From the NCBI GenBank assembly GCA_046160825.1, contig JBJXHC010000058.1, positions 1 to 64,000 on the forward strand: a stretch of DNA of 64,000 bases, read 5' to 3'. The DNA is from JBJXHC01 sp046160825 (GTDB lineage: Bacteria > Bacteroidota > Ignavibacteria > UBA10030 > UBA6906). Below, one piece after another: positions 25,912-35,505 of this stretch. Within the stretch, counting starts at the first letter, position 1. The number at the start of each line of letters is the position of its first letter. Position numbers and translations under genes: made by a program. The notes below the pieces were generated by a model, which was given only the letters and a program-made list of their open reading frames with translations, did not search any database and had not been told where the DNA came from.

Positions 25912-26807
25912 ATCTCTCCCGGCTCCCGATAGTGGCCATGATGGCACTTGTTGTTTCCTTGCTTCCGCCGGAAGCCGGGTTGAATGCTTCAGGAAAGGAG
26001 GCCGGACACCTTCTCATCATCGGTGGTGGCACACGCACTCCTGAAATGATGGATCGTTTTATCACTCTGGCTGACGGACGTCATCGGGGAAAGATTATCG
26101 TGTTACCCATGGCGAGCAGTGAGGCAGAAACAACCGGGATGGAGCAAGTGGAGCAGTTCAGGGCACAGGGCGTAAAGAACGTCGACTATATCATCCTGAA
26201 TCGCGAACAAGCTTCCGATCCGGCCGCGATGAAGATGTTCGAAGGTGTAACAGGGGTGTTCTTGTCGGGTGGAGACCAATCCCGCTTGACGGCTGCCATC
26301 GGTGGGACGCCAGTGCATGATTGGTTGAAGACCCTGTACCGGAACGGGGGGACCATCTCCGGCACAAGCGCGGGAGCGGCAGTCATGAGCAAGGTCATGA
26401 TCACCGGCGATGAGATCTTGAATACTGATTCATCGGAAGCGTTTGTGTTTATGAAGAAGGGGAATATCAAGACGACTGAGGGGTTTGGCTTCCTGGAAGA
26501 CGTGATCATTGACCAGCATTTTGTCCGCAGGAAGCGCCATAACCGACTGCTGTCTCTTGTGATGGAGAATCCCCGATTACTTGGAGTGGGAATTGATGAA
26601 GCCACGTGTATCGTGGTGACGGGTGATGAATTTGAAGTCCTCGGAGAGCGAACAGTAGTCGTGTATGATGCGTCGAATGCGGGGAACATCCGGCCGGACA
26701 AAAATGGAAACCTCTCTGCCACAAACATCGTAACACATATACTCTTGTCCGGGGACAAATTTCACATGATAACGCGCCTGCCGATCATTCGGAAATCAAA
26801 AGAATGA
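25908..26807 (+). CDS. Exported cyanophycinase-like serine peptidase (S51)
   Basis: 299 residues from the ATG at 25908; a GTG six bases earlier is possible. Residues 1-27 form a signal peptide, so this is an extracytoplasmic member. The S51 core is clear: LLIIGGGTRTPEMM, IIVLPMASS, GVFLSGGDQSRL and the nucleophile Ser154 in ISGTSAGAAVMS, then DQHFVRRKRHNRL with the His. Cyanophycinases cut the Asp-Arg storage polymer into dipeptides. No cyanophycin synthetase is in this window, so the target may be external polymer or another peptide. The end overlaps the transporter ATG by 4 bases. Confidence 0.9.
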   Translation: MNLSRLPIVAMMALVVSLLPPEAGLNASGKEAGHLLIIGGGTRTPEMMDRFITLADGRHRGKIIVLPMASSEAETTGMEQVEQFRAQGVKNVDYIILNREQASDPAAMKMFEGVTGVFLSGGDQSRLTAAIGGTPVHDWLKTLYRNGGTISGTSAGAAVMSKVMITGDEILNTDSSEAFVFMKKGNIKTTEGFGFLEDVIIDQHFVRRKRHNRLLSLVMENPRLLGVGIDEATCIVVTGDEFEVLGERTVVVYDASNAGNIRPDKNGNLSATNIVTHILLSGDKFHMITRLPIIRKSKE

Positions 26808-28195
26808 AGACGGGCAAGAGCATCAATACTCTCGTGATGATCTTCGCAGTCGTGATCCTCGTGGCGCTTGCGACCTGGGTCGTCCCCGGGGGTGAATACA
26901 CGAGAGTGGCGAAAGAAGGGAAGACGCTGGTGGTTCCAGGCTCATTTGCCTATGTCGAGGGGCAGCCTCAAGGGGCGGCGGCAGTCCTGATGGCCCCGAT
27001 CAAAGGGTTTATCCAGGCTGCCAATATCATAGCATTCCTCTTCGTCATTGGCGGCTCATTCATGGTGATTCAGAAGACCGGGGCGATCACTGTTTCCGTC
27101 CAGCGCATGGCATATACGTTCGCACAGAAGCCACATCTTCAGAAGTTTTTTATTCCGGTAACGATGCTCATGTTCTCGCTGGGCGGGGCGATCTTCGGCA
27201 TGGGGGAAGAAACGCTGCCATTTGTACTGATCTTCATTCCGCTTGCACTGTCTTTGGGATATGACTCACTTGTGGGCACGGCGATCCCATTCCTTGGTGC
27301 TGCAGCAGGGTTTGCAGGATCGCTGTTCAACCCGTTTACCGTGGGGATAGCGCAAAGTATTTCGGAACTGCCTCTGTACTCGGGTCTCGAATACAGGATC
27401 GTCATCTACATCATCAGCACCGCTTCCATGATCACGTTCGTGATGATGTACGCAGCCCGCATAAAGAAGAATCCGAAAAGCAGCCCGGTGTACGACCTGG
27501 ACAAGGAACGAAAGCACTCGTTCCATCTCGACGACACACATGGTACGCGCTTCACGATGAGACACAAGCTGGTGCTCTGGACATTCGTCGTTGCCATAGT
27601 TCTGCTGGTGTTCGGTATCCTCGAATACGGATGGTATATGGATGAAATCGCTGCCCTGTTTCTCGGGTTGGGGATTGTTGCCGGCGTTGTTGGCAAACTT
27701 TCGCTGAATGATCTGGCGGAAGGCTTCAAGGAAGGGGCCCGGGACATGTTGGGAGTTGCTCTGATCATCGGGTGTGCACGTGCAATTCTCGTCATCGCCA
27801 CGGATGGCAGAATCCTCGATGTGCTTCTGTACGGGCTCGCTTCGGTGATTTCCGGTCTCCATCCCATCGTTGCCGCCCAGGCAATGTTCCTCACACAGGG
27901 GATTATCAATTTCTTTGTACACTCCGGGTCGGGCCAGGCGGCGTTGACGATGCCCGTGATGGCTCCTCTTGCCGATGTCGTAGGCATCACCCGCCAGACT
28001 GCGGTGCTTGCGTTTCAGTTTGGAGAAGGCTGGATCAATCCCATACTTCCGACATCCGGCGTCACGATGGGAGTGCTTGGCCTCGCCGGGATCTCATGGC
28101 AAACATGGTTCAGGTGGATGCTACCCGCACAAATATACTTTCTTGTTCTGGCACTGCTCCTGCTGGTTCCACCCTTTTTCTTTGGCTATCACTAG
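26804..28195 (+). CDS. YfcC/DcuC-superfamily carrier, probable amino-acid or dipeptide transporter
   Basis: 463 residues with about twelve membrane helices. It opens with MKTGKSINTLVMIFAVVILVALATWVVPGGEYTR (given here as the WVVPGGEY hallmark at residues 25-32). Family signs include GMGEETLPFVLIF, LFNPFTVGIAQ and the re-entrant FFVHSGSGQAALTMP. YfcC relatives are annotated as basic amino-acid or C4-dicarboxylate carriers. Translational overlap with the cyanophycinase suggests it imports Arg, Asp or Asp-Arg released outside, which the M20 peptidase could then split. Confidence 0.85.
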   Translation: MKTGKSINTLVMIFAVVILVALATWVVPGGEYTRVAKEGKTLVVPGSFAYVEGQPQGAAAVLMAPIKGFIQAANIIAFLFVIGGSFMVIQKTGAITVSVQRMAYTFAQKPHLQKFFIPVTMLMFSLGGAIFGMGEETLPFVLIFIPLALSLGYDSLVGTAIPFLGAAAGFAGSLFNPFTVGIAQSISELPLYSGLEYRIVIYIISTASMITFVMMYAARIKKNPKSSPVYDLDKERKHSFHLDDTHGTRFTMRHKLVLWTFVVAIVLLVFGILEYGWYMDEIAALFLGLGIVAGVVGKLSLNDLAEGFKEGARDMLGVALIIGCARAILVIATDGRILDVLLYGLASVISGLHPIVAAQAMFLTQGIINFFVHSGSGQAALTMPVMAPLADVVGITRQTAVLAFQFGEGWINPILPTSGVTMGVLGLAGISWQTWFRWMLPAQIYFLVLALLLLVPPFFFGYH

Positions 28196-28229
28196 CAGGT
28201 CACAATCACATACTCCTGAAGGAGGTACT

Positions 28230-29216
28230 ATGAAGAGTTCACTATTGTTTTTGCTCGCTGTAGTCCTTTGCACCGCAACAGCGTTTGGCACTGCGCCCCA
28301 GCAGATGGCGAAGACCATGGGGAAAGAAAGGGGCACGGTCGGGGCTCTCATTCTCAATCCCGCCGGAGTTTCGGGAACGGATATTTTCGTTGAAGGTTTC
28401 AATGATACTTCTGCCAGCGGGTTTCCACCACCGGGTTGGCTGATGATCAATGGCGATGGAAATACAAGCCCGGATGACACTGCATGGTATCAGAGTTTTA
28501 CGACTGGTGGAACGGGAACCCTTCCTCCTTACGAAGGCCCGGCGTTTGCAGCAGCGTACTTCGGGACGGCAAACGGATTTTATCTCGACGACTACCTCAT
28601 CACGCCAAATACTGGCGGGACTGCGCCGGGCTCTCAGGATAGCCTGACCTTCTGGCTGACCGCACGACTTTCCTCAAGTGGAAATTACGCGGACTCGCTC
28701 GACATACGCGTCTCGACCACAGGCACAAACGCAAGTGATTTCACCCTCCGGCTCGGCTATGTGCTGGCGCCAAAAGCTGTCTGGACACGCTTTGCGTATG
28801 CTCTTCCACTCACGCCGGCCCGGTATATTGCATTCCGGTATCTCATGTATGACGGCGGTCCGAGCGGTACCAACTCTGACAAGGTCTGTCTTGATGATGT
28901 TCGCGTGTCGCGGTATCCTTCAACTGCTGCAGGAGAAGAACGCGGGATGCCCGCACGCTTTGCATTGAAACAGAATTATCCCAACCCGTTCAATCCGGCG
29001 ACGACGATCAACTTTGACCTCGCGCATGCAGCGTTCACAACACTGAGAGTATTCAATCTCCTTGGCCAGGAGGTGGCGACTCTTGTAAACGGTCAGCTTC
29101 CTCCCGGTACGCATACAGCGACATTCTCCGCGGGCAATTTGCCGAACGGGGTGTATTTCTACAGGTTGACATCGGGCCAATTGACAACAACGAGGCAAAT
29201 GTTGTTGGTGAAGTAG
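28230..29216 (+). CDS. Secreted protein with T9SS type A sorting domain
   Basis: Start at the ATG at 28230, which has a perfect GGAGG 5-9 bases upstream; the longer open frame is not coding. 328 residues: a signal peptide (1-19), then a jelly-roll region of the choice-of-anchor/MAM type (FNDTSASGFPPPGWLM, YLDDYLITPN, DKVCLDDVRV). Last comes an 85-residue type IX sorting domain with FALKQNYPNPFNPATTI and the terminal GVYFYRLTSG. The protein should reach the cell surface or medium through the T9SS. It probably binds a ligand, but which is unknown. Confidence 0.88.
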   Translation: MKSSLLFLLAVVLCTATAFGTAPQQMAKTMGKERGTVGALILNPAGVSGTDIFVEGFNDTSASGFPPPGWLMINGDGNTSPDDTAWYQSFTTGGTGTLPPYEGPAFAAAYFGTANGFYLDDYLITPNTGGTAPGSQDSLTFWLTARLSSSGNYADSLDIRVSTTGTNASDFTLRLGYVLAPKAVWTRFAYALPLTPARYIAFRYLMYDGGPSGTNSDKVCLDDVRVSRYPSTAAGEERGMPARFALKQNYPNPFNPATTINFDLAHAAFTTLRVFNLLGQEVATLVNGQLPPGTHTATFSAGNLPNGVYFYRLTSGQLTTTRQMLLVK

Positions 29217-29220
29217 AACG

Positions 29221-30120
29221 GTGACGACCGGAACGCGTGGCCGAATGGCAAGAGTCTTTTCAGAAAGAACAGCCGTGGATCTCAAGGAAGTAATCCGGAC
29301 GGCATATCAATCACTTCCGGAGAATCAGAGAAAAGTTGCCGACTTCCTCGTTCAGCATACGCGCGATATAGCGTTCCTTTCGATCGCGGATGTGGAACAG
29401 CGAAGCGGCGCGTCCAAAGCAACGGTGGTTCGTCTGGCCCAGAGTTTGGGGTTTACAGGATACAATGAACTCCGGGCGAAGCTCCGGGAAGGGGTGCAAC
29501 ACCAGATCCGGCTGAAGGACAAATTCCCCTTGTTGAGCACCACGGATCACGAGGCAGCGTTAACCATCGTTGCACGTCAGGACGTCCGGAATATCAATCA
29601 GACCATCAACAATCTCGACAAGGAAACATTCCATACGATAGCGGCAATGATCTTGAAGTCCTCGCACGTCTATACCATGGGACTTGGCATTTCCTCCCTG
29701 ATGTCTCAAATTCTGGCGTACTCTCTGAATCAGGTAGCGGTGAAAGCAACACCGTTCGTCCACGATTATGAAACGTTCGCCGAACAAATGGCATTTGTGA
29801 AAACCTCCGATCTCCTGATAGCTTTTTCGTTCCCGCCGTATTCAAAAGAAACGGTTGACACGGTGAAATTCGCACATGACAGGGGCATTCCGGTTGTCGC
29901 GATCACAGATAGGGTGACATCCCCCGTAAGCTTTTTCTCAACAAAACTCATCCCGATTAGAAGCCAGAACTTACTCTTTACAAATTCCTTTTCTGCCATC
30001 TCGGTGGTCATCAATGCGTTGGCCACGGAAGTCGCCGTGCGCAACAAGCCCAAAGCGCTGAAAATGATGAAGGAGATTGATCAACAGCTTGAAGACCTTG
30101 GTCACTATACGACAGGGTAA
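29221..30120 (+). CDS. MurR/RpiR-family transcriptional regulator
   Basis: About 299 residues (GTG at 29221; an ATG at 29245 is an alternative). The N-terminal RpiR helix-turn-helix spans about residues 15-90 (SLPENQRKVADFLVQH, SGASKATVVRLAQSLGF). The SIS sugar-isomerase fold follows (HVYTMGLGISSLM, LLIAFSFPPYSKETV, VVAITDRVTSP) and binds phosphosugars in known members such as the MurNAc-6-phosphate sensor MurR. Its place, directly before the TonB receptor and after the surface protein, makes it the likely regulator of the uptake genes. Confidence 0.9.
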   Translation: MTTGTRGRMARVFSERTAVDLKEVIRTAYQSLPENQRKVADFLVQHTRDIAFLSIADVEQRSGASKATVVRLAQSLGFTGYNELRAKLREGVQHQIRLKDKFPLLSTTDHEAALTIVARQDVRNINQTINNLDKETFHTIAAMILKSSHVYTMGLGISSLMSQILAYSLNQVAVKATPFVHDYETFAEQMAFVKTSDLLIAFSFPPYSKETVDTVKFAHDRGIPVVAITDRVTSPVSFFSTKLIPIRSQNLLFTNSFSAISVVINALATEVAVRNKPKALKMMKEIDQQLEDLGHYTTG

Positions 30121-30172
30121 CCTGTAACTTCCTTCGGCAGAATCTGATGTGTTGCATTCAAAGGAGAATCGC

Positions 30173-32644
30173 ATGAAACAAACGCTCGCTCGCCTGTTGA
30201 TCCTTGCCTGTCTTTCGTCCGGTCACCTATCCGCCGGAACCGTGGGAAAGATTTCCGGTCGTGTGACTGATAAGGCTACAGGCGAGCATATTGTTGGCGG
30301 CAATGTGGTTGTCCTCGGGATGCCATGGGGCACGATAACGGACAACGATGGTGCGTTCGTGATTATCAACGTTCCACCCGGTTCGTATGACGTACGGATC
30401 TCAATCATAGGCTATGGTCCTCTCGTGGCGAAAACCGTGCAGGTCAATGCAGATCAAACCACGATTCTCGAGGTGGCCCTCGAAGCATCGGCTGTGCAAC
30501 TGGAGGACATTGTTGTTCAGGCGCAGCGAAGTGCCATTCAAAAGGACCTGACGGCGACAATGTCGGTCGTTTCTGCCGAGCAGATCAGACTGCTCCCGGC
30601 GAGCAACTTTGTTGAAGTGCTTCAGCTTCAAGCAGGTGTTGTTGGCGAGGGGAATAGTATCAACGTGCGGGGGGGGCGGGATAACGAGGTGGCATATCTT
30701 ATTGATGGGATGTATGTGAAGGATCCTGTGCTTGGGAGCCTCGGGACGCGCATCAACAATGACGCTATCCAGGAACTCAATTTCCTCAGCGGCACGTTCA
30801 ACGCAGAGTATGGCAACGCGTTGAGCGGTGTCGTGAATATTATCACGAAAGAAGGGGGAACAGACTTCACAGGCTTTGTCGAAGGGAGGACAAGTGAGTT
30901 CGGAGCGACACCCTATAAGAACTATCGCGAGAACAGGATTAGCGGGACGGTCAGCGGACCCATCACAGGCGATGATCTCACATTCTTTCTGAGCGGTGAG
31001 CGGGACGCACGCGGGAGTTGGCTCCCGTTTGGCTACGATCGGACCACATCTGCAATTGGAAAGGTGAGCGCCCGGTTTTCCCCCATGATCAAGTCGGTGT
31101 TCACCGGAAGATATTCCGCGAACCAACGCCAGCCGTACGGCCATGAATGGAAGTACATCGCGGGTCAATATATCAGAAATCGTGAATACAGCAGGCAGGG
31201 GACATTCACCCTCACTCACAGCGCTATGGAAAACCTGTTCTATGACGTCAGGTTCTCCTATTTTTCCCAATCCTATTATTCGGGGATTGACAAAGACACG
31301 TCGCAGTATGTCTCAACCACCGACCGGGAGTATCTGCCGATCGGTACCGGCTTTGAATTCTATTCGAAGGCCGACCCCGTGGAGGTTATCGACAACCGAA
31401 CAAGAACCATAAATATCAAAGGTGACCTGGTATGGCAATGGGGACAGCACAACGAGGTAAAATTCGGCGTGGAGTACAAGAAACACAGACTCAAGTACTT
31501 CAATGTCTATGATCCCAGGAGGAACTTCCCCTACATTACGAGCTATGTAAAAAGGCCAACGGAAGGAGCGGCATACATTCAGGACAAGATTGAGCTCAAT
31601 GCCCTGGTCGTGAACCTCGGTTTGCGTCTCGACTATGCCAACCAGCTTGCGCCGTTCCGAGCGGACCCTCTTGTTCCCACATCAACCATCGATTCAGAAT
31701 CAAAGACACAGATCAGCCCCCGCCTCGGTGTGGCGCATCCCATCAGCGACAAAACATCGCTTCACTTTTCCTATGGACGGTTCTTCCAGAACCCCGACTA
31801 CCGGTACTTCTACGAAAATTCCCAGTACGATCTGAACGTGCGCGAACCATTGTTCGGACAGCCTGACCTTGATGCACAAAGAACCACTGCATATGAAGTC
31901 GGTCTTGCACATCAATTCAGCAACACGATCTCGGGGACATTCACTGCGTATTATAAAGATGTGCTGGGATTGATCGGCACCCAGTACTTTCCACCATTCA
32001 GTGTCGGTGGCCGGTTTGTCGGATACACGTTATACTTGAATGAAGCGTACGCAAATATCAAAGGCTTCGAGGTGACATTTAATATGAGAAGAAGCAGGTA
32101 TTTCGCGGGCTCCCTCACGTATACCTACTCCTCTGCGAAGGGGAGTGCCTCTTCCGAAACCGAGGATTATCCGGGTACGACGGAGTCGACATTGCTCTAT
32201 CCGCTCAGCTTTGACAAACCGCACGTTGTGAATGTGCATATGAGCCTCAATGTTCCCGACAATGACGGGCCCGAGTTGTACGGGTCGCATCCGCTGGAGA
32301 ACATGTTTCTGAATGTTACCCTTCGCGCATCAAGTGGCTATCCTTACACACCGAGTGGCAGGGATGTTGGACGTGACGTGCCGAAAAATTCCGGACGTCT
32401 GCCTGCAACCTCCTCAATCGATCTGGAGGTAAGCAAGGAATGGCGCTTCGGTGGTCCGTACGCTCTTGGTGTGTTTCTTGAAGTCCTGAACCTGACTGAT
32501 CAAAAGAACGTCGTATTTGTCTACTCAGACACTGGTGAGCCTGATATGACCACCGCGGGAAATAATTCTGAGGAATATATCAAAGACCCGAGTAACTATG
32601 GCCCCCCGCGTCGGGCACGTCTCGGACTGAATTTCACATTCTGA
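30173..32644 (+). CDS. TonB-dependent outer-membrane receptor
   Basis: 823 residues from the ATG at 30173 (AAAGGAG 8-14 bases upstream). It has a signal peptide (1-22) and a carboxypeptidase-D-regulatory-like domain (about 25-110, GKISGRVTDKATGEHIVGG). The plug domain is about 125-230, with VEVLQLQAGVVGEG and NVRGGRDNEVAYLIDGMYV, and a 22-strand-type barrel ends LGLNFTF. Such receptors import large or scarce nutrients using TonB energy. There is no SusD-like gene next to it; the next two genes encode an exported 933-residue protein and a PorV-like barrel. Confidence 0.92.
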   Translation: MKQTLARLLILACLSSGHLSAGTVGKISGRVTDKATGEHIVGGNVVVLGMPWGTITDNDGAFVIINVPPGSYDVRISIIGYGPLVAKTVQVNADQTTILEVALEASAVQLEDIVVQAQRSAIQKDLTATMSVVSAEQIRLLPASNFVEVLQLQAGVVGEGNSINVRGGRDNEVAYLIDGMYVKDPVLGSLGTRINNDAIQELNFLSGTFNAEYGNALSGVVNIITKEGGTDFTGFVEGRTSEFGATPYKNYRENRISGTVSGPITGDDLTFFLSGERDARGSWLPFGYDRTTSAIGKVSARFSPMIKSVFTGRYSANQRQPYGHEWKYIAGQYIRNREYSRQGTFTLTHSAMENLFYDVRFSYFSQSYYSGIDKDTSQYVSTTDREYLPIGTGFEFYSKADPVEVIDNRTRTINIKGDLVWQWGQHNEVKFGVEYKKHRLKYFNVYDPRRNFPYITSYVKRPTEGAAYIQDKIELNALVVNLGLRLDYANQLAPFRADPLVPTSTIDSESKTQISPRLGVAHPISDKTSLHFSYGRFFQNPDYRYFYENSQYDLNVREPLFGQPDLDAQRTTAYEVGLAHQFSNTISGTFTAYYKDVLGLIGTQYFPPFSVGGRFVGYTLYLNEAYANIKGFEVTFNMRRSRYFAGSLTYTYSSAKGSASSETEDYPGTTESTLLYPLSFDKPHVVNVHMSLNVPDNDGPELYGSHPLENMFLNVTLRASSGYPYTPSGRDVGRDVPKNSGRLPATSSIDLEVSKEWRFGGPYALGVFLEVLNLTDQKNVVFVYSDTGEPDMTTAGNNSEEYIKDPSNYGPPRRARLGLNFTF

Positions 32645-32693
32645 TTTTTACCACAAGCACCGAAGAGTACTACTCTCACAGTCGGGACCTGAT

Positions 32694-35495
32694 ATGAAGA
32701 AGCTTCTCATGATGTTGCCGGTACTGGGCATGTTTGGCGTTTGCCAAGAGGTTATGGGCCAGCCGCGGCCGAAAGCAATAGAGGAATTGGAGCGACTTGT
32801 GCCGCTCCCGCAAACATCGAGCATCCAGGATAGAGCGGGTGGCTTGCACAATAAAAGCAACATTGGTGAGTTTTTCGAAAACCGCGGCAAGTTATACGCG
32901 AGGACGCTCTCGCAGGGTCCATCAGGAGAATTTCCCATAGGGAGCGGAAAGGAATATATCTACCGCATCAACCCCATGGTCGGACTTCCCAACAACGTCA
33001 TTCAGGGAAGATATACTACCAATGAGGAATGGGAAGCCGCGGAAGGATATCACAATCGCGACAGTGCAAGAATCGCTTTCAGTGACAAGCCATACACTTG
33101 GCCCGCCACGGGCTGGCCGGTGAAGGATGCTTCGGGTAACCCGTTGTTTATCTCCGATCAGGATAGTTATTGTGTCTACAACGATTCGAATAACACGCGC
33201 CCCATGCGCAACTTGCAGGTGAACCAGACCGGCTATGCATTCAGCCTCAGGCTTGTCGAGGACATGATATTCTTCACGTACGATATCATCAACAAATCCA
33301 CTGAGGAATATGACAGCCTGTATTTTAGCATGTATGTTGACATGGACATTGGCAATTACTCCGGTGGAGTCCCGGAATATGGCGACGACAAAGTGGGGTT
33401 TAACAGGGAACTTCAGCTCTCGTTTTTCCATGATGATGGATTGAGCAGCGAATGGCCCGGAGGGACAACAGGCTATTTCGGTGTCGCAATGCTCAAAACA
33501 CCGTTGATCAACGGAGTCATGCAGGGCGTTACGGATTTCCACTACAACCAATACGATGATGATCTTGATACGGATTCAGTCCAATACGGGATCATGTCAA
33601 GTGCAGCATCGCTCTATGCCTCCCCTCTCGGCCCACGATATTTTCATCCGGGCATCAACGCACCCGACATTCACTTCGACGACCCGGCGACGATTCCGGT
33701 TTCCGGCCTGGACATCCTGGCAAATATGGCGACAGGGCCGTATACGATTGCTCCCGGCGAGACACTCACATTTGTTACAGTGATGGTCGCAGGCGACACC
33801 CGGAATGATATTTTTACGAACACACAGCGGGCGTTTGATCTTCTTGCAGCCGGCTATTCGCGTCCCCAACCTCCGGATCCACCAGAGCTTTCGGTTGTTC
33901 CTGGTGACAGGAAAGTCACGATCACATGGGACAATCGATCCGAGAATAGCCGTGATGTACTTACAGGGCTGTACGACTTTGAAGGATACCGTTTGTACAA
34001 GAGTGTCGACAGGGGACAACATTGGGATCAAATCGACCGGAACCAGTTTCCCAACACGGGGCCCGATCCTATACCGCTTGCGAAGTATGACAAGATCAAT
34101 GGTATTGGCGAAGACCTCGGATTGCAGTACAGCTACATCGACACTGCAGTAGTGAACGGCTTCGAGTATTGGTATTCGATAACATCCTATGACCAGGGTG
34201 ATTCTCTGGTCGCAAGTCTGGAAAGTGCAAGAGGCAACAACACCGAATCGATGAACCTCGGCATCGCCATTCCCAGGTCTTCCGCCGTTGGACGCACACC
34301 GGTGGGTGTTTCTGCCGTAACACAAAGCGGATCAGGGAGCTCGAATGTTGTTATTTCGATAAGGCCAAACGACGTGGCGGAAGCAGGGGACAAGACATAT
34401 GAGTTACGCTTTCTCCCGGTCGTGTCGGTTGAAAAAGGTAATCTCAGAACTTCAGTCCAGGTGACGGTTGATTCCACGACGCCAAACACTGCCCATACAT
34501 TCGGCCTCACATTTCTTTCCCCGACAACGTACCGTGTGAGAGATTTGACGAAGAGCACGATCCTTGTCGCTTCCGGCACGTACACATCAGGTACCCCCAT
34601 CGCGGTTGAGGGGCTGCTGGTCGTTCTTGCCGATACTTCTGCGACTCCGGATCATCAACCGGAAGCGGGCGACTCCCTCTTGATCAGAATCGGCATGAAT
34701 ATAGTGGCGGGCGGGGTGGAAGTGATGCCGCTTCGCCCTGTGATTGTCGGGACGACCAACACCACAACAAATGGCGTGATGATTTCATTGGCACCGGCTG
34801 ATCCCATTCAGGGGATCATGCAAACCGCCGGCAACAACGCACTTACGGTTATTGCTTCTGTCACGGCCGTTTCATCAATCATCGATCAGACGTATAAGCT
34901 CAACGTTGTATCAGCATTCACTGACTCCGGCGGCTCGATCAACTATCTGATGGTGGAGTTGAGAAACAGCGCCGATTCGCTGATTGCAGGACGGGACTCG
35001 CTGAGGTCGGGCAACACGATTGCCGGACAGGGGTTCACGCTCACTGCATCATTTAGTCCAACCGTAGTGCCGACAGCCGGAACCGTGGTTGAGATAATAA
35101 CAGTGAAGCGGAGATTGCTGACGTATCAGGATGCGTTCACGTTCGCAACCACCGGAGCGAGGGTGGACGACCGCCGGGTTGCCTCCGAGTTGGATCGGAT
35201 AAAGGTGGTGCCGAACCCGTATCTCATCTCTTCCCGGTTCGAGCAGGAATTCGGTACCACCCGGCGCGAGCCGATTCGCGTACTCAAGTTCAACAATCTC
35301 CCACCGCGGTGTACAATTCATATCTTTACTCTCGATGGTGACAGAGTGCAGACCATTGAACACGACAGGGATAACGGAACAGAAGATTGGAACATGCGTG
35401 GCTCCGGTGGACGTGAAATTGCCCCGGGTGTCTACATCTACCTGGTGAAGACAGATACTGCTGAGAAAATCGGCCGCTTTGCGGTCATCAAGTAG
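32694..35495 (+). CDS. Large exported protein with fibronectin-like domain and C-terminal sorting-like domain
   Basis: 933 residues with a signal peptide (1-22). The N-terminal 370 residues form a module I cannot assign (FFTYDIINKSTEEYDSLYFSMYVDMDIG). A fibronectin type III-like domain follows (about 395-500, PPDPPELSVVPGDRKVTITW), then beta-rich segments. The C-terminal 85 residues (KVVPNPYLISSRFE, GTEDWNMRGSGGREIAPGVYIYLV) look like a variant T9SS sorting or FlgD-like domain. It probably acts at the surface with the preceding TonB receptor and the following PorV-like protein. Function unknown. Confidence 0.8.
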   Translation: MKKLLMMLPVLGMFGVCQEVMGQPRPKAIEELERLVPLPQTSSIQDRAGGLHNKSNIGEFFENRGKLYARTLSQGPSGEFPIGSGKEYIYRINPMVGLPNNVIQGRYTTNEEWEAAEGYHNRDSARIAFSDKPYTWPATGWPVKDASGNPLFISDQDSYCVYNDSNNTRPMRNLQVNQTGYAFSLRLVEDMIFFTYDIINKSTEEYDSLYFSMYVDMDIGNYSGGVPEYGDDKVGFNRELQLSFFHDDGLSSEWPGGTTGYFGVAMLKTPLINGVMQGVTDFHYNQYDDDLDTDSVQYGIMSSAASLYASPLGPRYFHPGINAPDIHFDDPATIPVSGLDILANMATGPYTIAPGETLTFVTVMVAGDTRNDIFTNTQRAFDLLAAGYSRPQPPDPPELSVVPGDRKVTITWDNRSENSRDVLTGLYDFEGYRLYKSVDRGQHWDQIDRNQFPNTGPDPIPLAKYDKINGIGEDLGLQYSYIDTAVVNGFEYWYSITSYDQGDSLVASLESARGNNTESMNLGIAIPRSSAVGRTPVGVSAVTQSGSGSSNVVISIRPNDVAEAGDKTYELRFLPVVSVEKGNLRTSVQVTVDSTTPNTAHTFGLTFLSPTTYRVRDLTKSTILVASGTYTSGTPIAVEGLLVVLADTSATPDHQPEAGDSLLIRIGMNIVAGGVEVMPLRPVIVGTTNTTTNGVMISLAPADPIQGIMQTAGNNALTVIASVTAVSSIIDQTYKLNVVSAFTDSGGSINYLMVELRNSADSLIAGRDSLRSGNTIAGQGFTLTASFSPTVVPTAGTVVEIITVKRRLLTYQDAFTFATTGARVDDRRVASELDRIKVVPNPYLISSRFEQEFGTTRREPIRVLKFNNLPPRCTIHIFTLDGDRVQTIEHDRDNGTEDWNMRGSGGREIAPGVYIYLVKTDTAEKIGRFAVIK

Positions 35496-35505
35496 GAGAC
35501 GCTCC

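Noticed and set aside
28216..28226. CTCCTGAAGGAG palindrome over the ribosome site of the T9SS gene, possible RNA switch
   Set aside because: The loop would be only two bases, so the hairpin is unlikely to form as drawn.
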